This document shows, in pieces, positions 8,047 through 12,506 of a DNA stretch of 12,506 nucleotides. The first letter of the stretch is position 1. Every line of letters begins with the position of its first letter. The stretch covers positions 1 through 12,506 of the forward strand of contig JABHDC010000051.1 of assembly GCA_018673255.1 (NCBI GenBank). Direction: 5' to 3'. Both the position numbers and the translations under genes were made by a program. The DNA is from Gemmatimonadota bacterium. GTDB lineage: Bacteria > Latescibacterota > UBA2968 > UBA8231. Under the pieces are notes generated by a model. The model was not told where the DNA came from, did no database searches, and saw nothing but the letters and a program-made list of their open reading frames with translations.

Positions 8047-8161
8047 GTCGCAGGTCGCCAAATGGTGAGACAGGTGGTGAGACAGGTGGTGAGAGTCGCC
8101 AGGCACAGGCACGCGAAGCTAACCAGCCCCGCCGAGGATCTCAAACATCGTGATCAGGATC
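8047..8161 (-). other. Leader between the glycosyltransferase and TPR lipoprotein genes
   Basis: This 115-bp gap lies within the minus-strand block. It contains the 12-bp tandem repeat at 8064-8094. It also contains a 10-base direct repeat AGGATCTCAA (8135-8144 and 8156-8165) whose copies start 21 bases, two helical turns, apart; the second copy overlaps the glycosyltransferase stop codon. I see no clear terminator or promoter, so read-through into the TPR gene is likely. Confidence 0.5.
8064..8094. repeat. 12-bp tandem repeat, about 2.6 copies
   Basis: The unit GGTGAGACAGGT occurs at 8064-8075 and 8076-8087, then a partial copy GGTGAGA at 8088-8094. GTCGCCA flanks the array on both sides (8054-8060 and 8095-8101). 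The unit length is a multiple of three. If the upstream GTG at 8112 were used, the array would encode repeated Ser-His-His-Leu. It sits in the untranslated leader if the ATG at 8046 is the start. Confidence 0.85.
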
Positions 8162-10366
8162 TCAACCGCCTGGACCGGGTTGCCAGCGTCGCGCTTCTTC
8201 TTCTCGGCCGAGGGCTTCCAGCGCGGCAGCCATTCCGGCACGCGCTGAGGGTGCTTCGGGTTGATATCTCAGCGCTTTCCTGAACCAATCCAGGGCTGCC
8301 GAGGGGCGAGAAATCTGCAACTCGACCCAGCCGCGGTTGGTCAGGGCCGCCACATCATTCGGGGCCAGTGCCAGCGCCTTCTGCAGCGGCTCGATAGCCA
8401 TCTCCGGTTGACCGTGCGCCACGTAGGAGACGGCCAGTGCGTTGAATGCCTCAGGGCGAGATTCGATGGCAAGGGCTGCTTTGTATGCACCAATCGCTTC
8501 AGGCCACCTGTTGGCCGCATATAGCGCGGTGCCCAATTCGTAGTGACTCCAGAAATCGTGAGGGAAGGCATCACGCGCCGTCTCCAGATGGGTGATGGCA
8601 GCAAGGGGACGTCCACTGCGGCGCAGCAGTCGTCCCAGGTCCGCGTGAGCCTCGGGTAGGTCGGGGTCGATCTGCAGGGCGTTTCTTAAGGCCTGTTCCG
8701 CTTCGGCTTCACGCCAGGCACCGGGTATTGCCTTGCTGGCCCGAGCCAACACGATGTGTGCGCGAGCCATGCGAGCATTCAGTTGCAGAGCTCGGCGTGC
8801 ATCGGTGCGGGCACGGGTGGCATCACCAAGATGCAGGTGAGCGACGGCACGGTTGTGAAAGGCGGATGCATAGGTCGGATCCAGATCGATGGCGATCGTG
8901 CATTCGTCCAGCGCTCGCTGCCACTGGCTCTGACGTAAGGCAACCTCGGCTCGGTCGTGATGCAGTTGTGGGTCGTGTTCCGGGCTGTTTGCCTGGGGCA
9001 GGTTCACCAGGATCGCCACGGCGCAGACCGATCCGACCAGCCGCCATCGATGTCGTTGTCTGGCGATATGGTTCACGCCGATGCAGGCAAAGATCAGCAG
9101 GGCGGGTACCAGCGGGGCACGATAGCGCGCGGTGACGAAGAACAGGACGATGGAGGCGCTGTAGGTGAAGATGAACAGCTGCAAGGTGAGGATGGTGCTG
9201 TCGTGCCAGGAGCGGCTGACCCACAGGCCGAGCAAGGCCAGCGGAATCATCAGCCCAAAAGGAAACGAGACCCATCGGCTCCACATCAGACCGGACAGCA
9301 ACCAGGAGTGCCCGCGAGCGTGATAGGGATCGACGTTCCGTTTCCGCTCGACCCCGCTGAGCAGGTGAGCCGTCTTAATTGCCAGCAGGGCGGTGTAGGC
9401 TACGGGCTCACTGGTGGCGAAGCTGATGCCCTTGTTGAGGAAATACGCCGAGGATTGGGACGGGCTGTGCAGTCCCGCCCGTCTGGGCTCTTCAACAAGG
9501 TCCTCCCAGTGACGCCCCGGACGAATCGCGATGGTGGAATCGGCGGCAGGGTTATTGCCGATGTAGAAGTTGATTCCCCCGTTGGAGGAGATCGGTACTA
9601 CATCATCGGCGACGGCCCAGTTACGCAGCCCGACACATGCAATGATGGCAAGCAGCGGGACCAGGAATGCCGGCGTCAGTCGCCGTAGTCGACGATCGCC
9701 CTTCAGCCACCACCAGACCCCCGCAATGCCGACGAAGAGCAAGATATTGGGACGGGTGATTGCCGCCAGTCCGGCGATGAGCCCCGCTGCCGCTGCCGGT
9801 CCAGCCGACCCATGACGCAAGACGACGGCAGCACGATCGATCAGCATCAGATACAACAGGACTTCCAGTGAGGTGGCCAGTAATTCGCCATCGAAGTAGA
9901 TCAGGGGCCCCCAAAGGGAGAACAGGATCGCTGCCGCATACGGTGTCCATCGCGCGACACCAGCATGTTCCACCACGCGTTGCCCCAGGCCGATCAGCAG
10001 ATAAGCTGAAGCGCCGGCCATCAGCGCCTGCACGACACGCACGGCAACATAGAACGCCGACTCCGGCACGATCGCCATCACGCCAGCCAACAGATACGTA
10101 TACAGTGGGGGATGCCAGAAGACTTCACCCCCCCCCAACCAGTCGCCGGCGGCGATGAGTCGTGCCTGCTCGACAAAACGCTGTGCATCGATGACGGGAT
10201 GGGAGAAGAAATCGCTGCCCAGACTCTCTGCCAGATAGATCAGTCGGACGGCAACTGCCAGCAAGGCAATCCGCAGGCGGTCAGTCTCTCGGAACCACCT
10301 GTGCCGATGGTGGGCAGGCAGCGGTGTACGAGCGGGCATTCTCAGCGTGAGAGCGATCTGGATCAT
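8162..10366 (-). CDS. Polytopic GT-C glycosyltransferase (GT39/ArnT-like) fused to C-terminal TPRs
   Basis: 734 residues from the ATG at 10366. An ATG at 10339 is an alternative, and a TTG at 10492 would add an implausible polar 42-residue leader overlapping the divergent gene. About 10-11 hydrophobic segments fill residues 30-455. The first periplasmic loop carries the typical GT-C acidic residue (VIDAQRF, Asp60) and FWHPPLY (His85). A later loop has SNGGINFYIGNN (about 260-271), and RYRAPLVP (about 415-422) precedes the last membrane segments. These are features of polyprenyl-phosphate-sugar-dependent transferases that act on the periplasmic face. About seven TPRs follow (about 470-727), ending EEARRW. 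The gene contains a G9 tract (plus-strand C9 at 10128-10136), discussed separately. It heads the minus-strand block, with the TPR and ASPIC lipoproteins downstream. Acceptor unknown: protein, lipid or glycan are all possible, and the TPRs could recruit a protein acceptor. Confidence 0.88.
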   Translation of the reverse strand: MIQIALTLRMPARTPLPAHHRHRWFRETDRLRIALLAVAVRLIYLAESLGSDFFSHPVIDAQRFVEQARLIAAGDWLGGGEVFWHPPLYTYLLAGVMAIVPESAFYVAVRVVQALMAGASAYLLIGLGQRVVEHAGVARWTPYAAAILFSLWGPLIYFDGELLATSLEVLLYLMLIDRAAVVLRHGSAGPAAAAGLIAGLAAITRPNILLFVGIAGVWWWLKGDRRLRRLTPAFLVPLLAIIACVGLRNWAVADDVVPISSNGGINFYIGNNPAADSTIAIRPGRHWEDLVEEPRRAGLHSPSQSSAYFLNKGISFATSEPVAYTALLAIKTAHLLSGVERKRNVDPYHARGHSWLLSGLMWSRWVSFPFGLMIPLALLGLWVSRSWHDSTILTLQLFIFTYSASIVLFFVTARYRAPLVPALLIFACIGVNHIARQRHRWRLVGSVCAVAILVNLPQANSPEHDPQLHHDRAEVALRQSQWQRALDECTIAIDLDPTYASAFHNRAVAHLHLGDATRARTDARRALQLNARMARAHIVLARASKAIPGAWREAEAEQALRNALQIDPDLPEAHADLGRLLRRSGRPLAAITHLETARDAFPHDFWSHYELGTALYAANRWPEAIGAYKAALAIESRPEAFNALAVSYVAHGQPEMAIEPLQKALALAPNDVAALTNRGWVELQISRPSAALDWFRKALRYQPEAPSARAGMAAALEALGREEEARRWQPGPGG
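10128..10136 (-). repeat. Poly-G (G9) tract inside the glycosyltransferase gene
   Basis: Nine C on the plus strand, read as nine G in the coding strand. It spans the last base of a Leu codon, two GGG codons and the first two bases of GGT (residues 77-80, Leu-Gly-Gly-Gly). It sits seven residues before the conserved HPPLY loop motif. With nine G the gene is open. With ten G the next codon becomes TGA at once. With eight G the frame runs about 16 further codons and then stops at TGA. Confidence 0.85.
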
Positions 10367-10491
10367 CTCCGTGGGCAGGCACAGGGCAAATGGAAAAGGC
10401 GGAATGGAAGATATAACGGCGGATCCACTCTTGCGAGGCAGGATGAGAGGCTGTTCGCCACCGGCCTTCCGACATATCTTCAGTCCCGCCA
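10367..10491. promoter_or_regulatory. Divergent intergenic region, presumed bidirectional promoter
   Basis: 125 bp between the starts of the glycosyltransferase (-) and the CBM9-like gene (+). Both blocks probably start here. An 8-base inverted repeat GAAGATAT (10407-10414) and ATATCTTC (10474-10481) brackets the middle and contains the most AT-rich stretches. TTATAT on the minus strand (10411-10416) could be a -10 element, but I cannot assign a convincing -35 for either direction. Confidence 0.4.
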
Positions 10492-11508
10492 ATGACTTCG
10501 CTGACTCTAATTCGCAACTGCGGGCGTGACCATTCGGTTGCCGGCTTCCCGGCCTGGGCTATGGTCCTGGTCTGCCTGCTGTCTGCCGGTACAGCCATTG
10601 CCCATCTGCCAGAGTCCGGGCCACAGGGGATGGCATTTCGCTTCCCAGACGGACTGCAACCGACGATTGACGGCGATCTCAATGACTGGGATCTCACGGG
10701 CCCCCCGGCACTGTCGACGACCCACTTCCACGATCTGGTTGCCGATGCAGATGCCGATCCGGAAGACTTTGACGTCTCGGTTTGGATCGGTTGGAATGAG
10801 GCTGAGAACCTGCTCTATTTCGCAGCGGAAGTGATCGACGATCTCCATCAGGTGGATCGACCCGAGGGAACCGCCACGTCGAGGATCTTCCTGGACGATG
10901 ATATGCAGGTGTATGTTGACGCCGATCATTCGGGTGGCCAGTACGCCGACTTCTCGGAACTGAGTGCGTCGGAGCAACTGTCCCTCAATGGGACGCAGGC
11001 GCATCACTTCATCCTGGGCGGCCCCCATCCGGACGGTGATTTCTTCGTCCATTTCTCCGGGGCAGCGTGGTATGCTCTCGAGGACGGGCCGCACACGAAG
11101 GCGGCCCTCAGTTTCTCAGGAATTCCTGGTGGCCCAGGTGTTACCCGTTACGAGCTGTCCGTGCGACCCTTTGATCGGACCAATGTGACCGCTGACTTCC
11201 TGAGTGCCATGCACACGCTGGCTGAGGGGCAAACTCTTGGATTCAACCTGGAATTCAGCGATTTCGACGCACTGTCTCAAGTTTTTGACGCCAAGTGGTC
11301 ACTGTCGGGAGGGCAGAATGCCTTCCGTTTTTCTGAGCGATTTGCCGACTTGTATCTGTTGCCTCTCGATGACCGTTTCAAGGAGACCGGGGTCGAGGCT
11401 GTCACGTGGGCGCGGATTAAGGCTTCCTTCGCACCCGGCCAATTACTATATTTAGACAATTCTTCAGACAAGCCGATTGGTCCTCTTGGAGGGCACAGCG
11501 GCCGATGA
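10492..11508 (+). CDS. Secreted CBM9/DOMON-like beta-sandwich protein
   Basis: 338 residues. The N-terminus has a basic 20-residue n-region, a hydrophobic core (about 21-33) and an AIA cleavage site near residue 37, without a lipobox, so the protein is probably released to the periplasm or outside. An ATG at 10561 would leave no positive n-region. No Shine-Dalgarno is evident. The body matches the carbohydrate-binding family 9-like pattern: IDGDLNDW (59-66), FDVSVWIGWNEAENLLYFAA (93-112), DDDMQVYVDAD (135-145), YELSVRPFD (220-228), LGFNLEFSDFD (249-259) and FADLYLLP (284-291). Such domains bind sugars or haem in characterised relatives; no haem-ligand motif stands out here, so ligand binding is inferred only. 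The stop overlaps the ATG of the following lipoprotein (ATGA), suggesting joint production. Confidence 0.75.
   Translation: MTSLTLIRNCGRDHSVAGFPAWAMVLVCLLSAGTAIAHLPESGPQGMAFRFPDGLQPTIDGDLNDWDLTGPPALSTTHFHDLVADADADPEDFDVSVWIGWNEAENLLYFAAEVIDDLHQVDRPEGTATSRIFLDDDMQVYVDADHSGGQYADFSELSASEQLSLNGTQAHHFILGGPHPDGDFFVHFSGAAWYALEDGPHTKAALSFSGIPGGPGVTRYELSVRPFDRTNVTADFLSAMHTLAEGQTLGFNLEFSDFDALSQVFDAKWSLSGGQNAFRFSERFADLYLLPLDDRFKETGVEAVTWARIKASFAPGQLLYLDNSSDKPIGPLGGHSGR
11447..11454 (+). promoter_or_regulatory. Possible internal -10/-7 promoter element
   Basis: TATATTTA sits in a conspicuous AT-rich island at the 3' end of the CBM9-like gene, about 50 bases before the lipoprotein start. It fits sigma-70 -10 spelling and the Bacteroidota-type TAnnTTT pattern. 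No good upstream element is seen, so it may just reflect codon choice. Confidence 0.2.
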
Positions 11509-12263
11509 AGAGGCTGAAGTGGGTTCGTCGGGTGTGGGTCATCTTACTTTTTCCTGCTTTTCTCTTTGGTTCAGGAGGGTGTGGCTACTACCATTACTCC
11601 GGTTCACTGCAGCCGATGCCAGAACAATCGGTGTCTATGCAGACCGACCGCGCCGGGGTGATCACACATCGGGAGAATGATCTCCTCATCCAGTTGCGGG
11701 CAGTCAGCGCTGACGAACTCAACCAGCAGTTTGTGACTCACTCGGCCAATGGCCCTGAGTCGACAAATCCCTATACTTTCGGCGACACTCGATTCTGGGA
11801 TGGGGAACAGCAGCGCGACAGGTTCACTGTCTACCACCTGAAGGTTGTCAACGAGGGTTTTCCGAAGGTCAAGATTGACCCAGCCCGCGTTGTGATGGCC
11901 ACAGACAGGGGCCGCCAGTATTGGAGTCTCAGTCTACAACAGCTTGATACGTATTACCGCGCGTATGCGACCGGCTTCCGTGGCAATGAATACGCCCGTT
12001 ACCAAGAACGCCTGGACCTGCTGCGGCGCACGATGTACAAGAACGAGGAAGTATTCGACGGACAGACAATCGAGGGATATCTTGTCTTCCCTTCACTGCA
12101 TCAGGATGTCAGTTCCGTCACAGTGCGTGTCTTCGATGCAGTGCTGCGGTTCGATCATCGCAATGAACCACAGCAAACCGCTGAGTTGATCTACCGATTC
12201 GAGCGTGAGACCGGTCGTCTGTATCGAGATGGTCGCTTGGTGCTTGATTCGGCTCACCGATAA
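11505..12263 (+). CDS. Lipoprotein of unknown function, family A copy 2
   Basis: 252 residues, clear paralogue of the lipoprotein at 70-861. The ATG overlaps the preceding stop as ATGA; GGAGGG about 12 bases upstream may help initiation. A basic n-region, hydrophobic core and lipobox end at Cys26 (GSGGC), followed by a Tyr-rich GYYHY. Shared signatures are DELN-x-QF (70-76), STNPYTFG (86-93), RFTVY (106-110), GFPKV (118-122), TYYR-x-YATG (149-157), LDLLRRTMY (170-178), VF-x-GQ-x-x-EGYLVF (183-195), DVSS-x-T (201-206), LRFDHRNEP (214-222) and FERETG (232-237). It lacks the Gly/Arg-rich insert of copy 1. It lies between a secreted carbohydrate-binding-like protein and an outer-membrane barrel, so an outer-membrane-facing lipoprotein role is a reasonable inference. 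No enzyme motif is visible, and I know of no characterised homologue. Confidence 0.87.
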   Translation: MKRLKWVRRVWVILLFPAFLFGSGGCGYYHYSGSLQPMPEQSVSMQTDRAGVITHRENDLLIQLRAVSADELNQQFVTHSANGPESTNPYTFGDTRFWDGEQQRDRFTVYHLKVVNEGFPKVKIDPARVVMATDRGRQYWSLSLQQLDTYYRAYATGFRGNEYARYQERLDLLRRTMYKNEEVFDGQTIEGYLVFPSLHQDVSSVTVRVFDAVLRFDHRNEPQQTAELIYRFERETGRLYRDGRLVLDSAHR

Positions 12264-12273
12264 CCACCAGTCT

Positions 12274-12293
12274 CTCGCACCATAGAGTGTGAG
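12274..12293 (+). promoter_or_regulatory. Stem-loop in front of the barrel gene's ribosome binding site
   Basis: CTCGCAC (12274-12280) pairs with GTGTGAG (12287-12293) over 7 bp including one G-U, with a 6-base loop. It ends one base before the GGAGAA ribosome binding site (12295-12300). With no T-run it is not an intrinsic terminator; it could protect the transcript or modulate initiation. Confidence 0.35.
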
Positions 12294-12305
12294 CGGAGAA
12301 GCCAG

Positions 12306-12506
12306 ATGCGTATTCGACCCGGCCTGCTCTCAGTTCTTCTTGTCGCGGCGGCGCTGCCTGCGGCCGCCATCGTCAACATCCAGAGTCTGGGTGCCAGTGC
12401 CCGTTCGACGGCTCTGGGGAATGCGTATGTCGCGGTGGCCGACAACGGGGACGCGGTGTTTGCCAACCCCGCGGGCCTGGCGTCAGTCGATGGCCGTCAA
12501 CTGGCC
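12306..12506 (+). CDS. PorV/UPF0164-like outer-membrane beta-barrel protein, N-terminal part
   Basis: Partial: 67 residues are visible and the frame is open at the window edge. The start at 12306 is supported by GGAGAA at 12295-12300, seven bases upstream or closer. A short basic n-region, a hydrophobic core and an Ala-rich cleavage site (ALPAAA, about residue 21) make a Sec signal peptide. The mature N-terminus reads LGASARSTALGNAYVAVADN followed by DAVFANPAGLA. This G-x-SARS-x-ALG-x-AYVA-x-AD...NPAGLA signature is typical of PorV/PorQ-type and UPF0164 barrel proteins related to the FadL-like fold. Relatives act in type IX secretion (PorV) or are uncharacterised; the signature alone does not prove a type IX system here. 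The gap to the preceding lipoprotein is 42 bp, so co-transcription is plausible. Confidence 0.8.
   Translation, partial: MRIRPGLLSVLLVAAALPAAAIVNIQSLGASARSTALGNAYVAVADNGDAVFANPAGLASVDGRQLA

Noticed and set aside
8047..8112. His-rich N-terminal extension (repeated Ser-His-His-Leu) on the TPR lipoprotein from GTG 8112
   Set aside because: It would push the signal peptide 22 residues inward. The ATG at 8046 gives a standard lipoprotein leader, so the repeat is more likely leader DNA.
8119..8190. Alternative C-terminus of the glycosyltransferase in the next frame, protein-like up to a TAG at 8119-8121
   Set aside because: The annotated frame ends naturally after the last TPR helix (EEARRW). Nothing shows a frameshift; the alternative tail is short and unrecognised.
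8957..9688. Open frame of 243 codons on the plus strand inside the glycosyltransferase
   Set aside because: Gln/Gly/Asp-rich product without motifs, antisense to transmembrane segments; a shadow.
10367..10492. 42-residue N-terminal extension of the glycosyltransferase from a TTG
   Set aside because: It would overlap the divergent gene's start, lacks a ribosome binding site and has no features; the internal ATG at 10366 fits the membrane topology better.
1..12506. CRISPR arrays, tRNA/rRNA genes, transposases or phage genes
   Set aside because: None seen on either strand; the only tandem array is the short 12-bp repeat, and all large frames are envelope proteins.

Overview
The window is GC-rich by eye, densely coding, and free of RNA genes, insertion sequences and CRISPR. 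It looks like chromosomal sequence from a Gram-negative, probably uncultured bacterium. The evidence is several lipoprotein signal peptides with a lipobox Cys, a SurA/PrsA-like periplasmic isomerase, and the start of a PorV-type outer-membrane beta-barrel. TPR-rich SGNH, GT-C and FG-GAP/ASPIC proteins are common in FCB-group lineages, Gemmatimonadota/Latescibacterota-like candidate phyla, Planctomycetota and Acidobacteriota. I cannot assign a phylum from this sequence alone. Nearly every product is predicted to be exported, lipidated or membrane-embedded, so this is a cell-envelope locus.

Layout. (1) 70-861 (+) encodes an unrecognised lipoprotein (family A, copy 1) and is followed by a strong intrinsic terminator at 907-945. 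(2) 987-2699 and 2706-4715 (+), only 6 bp apart, encode a lipoprotein PPIase with two parvulin-like regions and a membrane-anchored SGNH/GDSL hydrolase with a TPR inserted in its catalytic domain. (3) A convergent minus-strand block of three genes reads right to left: 10366-8162 (GT-C glycosyltransferase fused to C-terminal TPRs), 8046-6496 (TPR lipoprotein) and 6499-4772 (FG-GAP/VCBS plus ASPIC/UnbV lipoprotein, coupled to the previous gene by an ATGA overlap). (4) A divergent plus-strand block starts at 10492: a secreted CBM9/DOMON-like beta-sandwich protein, then a second family A lipoprotein overlapping it by ATGA, then the N-terminus of a PorV/UPF0164-like barrel protein that runs off the window at 12506.

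A working picture, which is inference: the GT-C enzyme transfers sugar from a polyprenyl-phosphate donor on the periplasmic side, and the SGNH protein acts as an esterase or acyltransferase on envelope glycans. The TPR lipoprotein and the Ca2+-binding-repeat ASPIC lipoprotein form a partner pair. The isomerase, the family A lipoproteins and the barrel concern folding or assembly of outer-membrane or surface components.

The most notable points are a G9 tract in the GT-C gene, where a one-base change in either direction truncates the enzyme just before its conserved periplasmic-loop motif; the two paralogous unknown lipoproteins at the two ends of the window; the TPR plus FG-GAP/ASPIC plus GT-C-TPR cassette; and a run of three hairpins between the first two genes.
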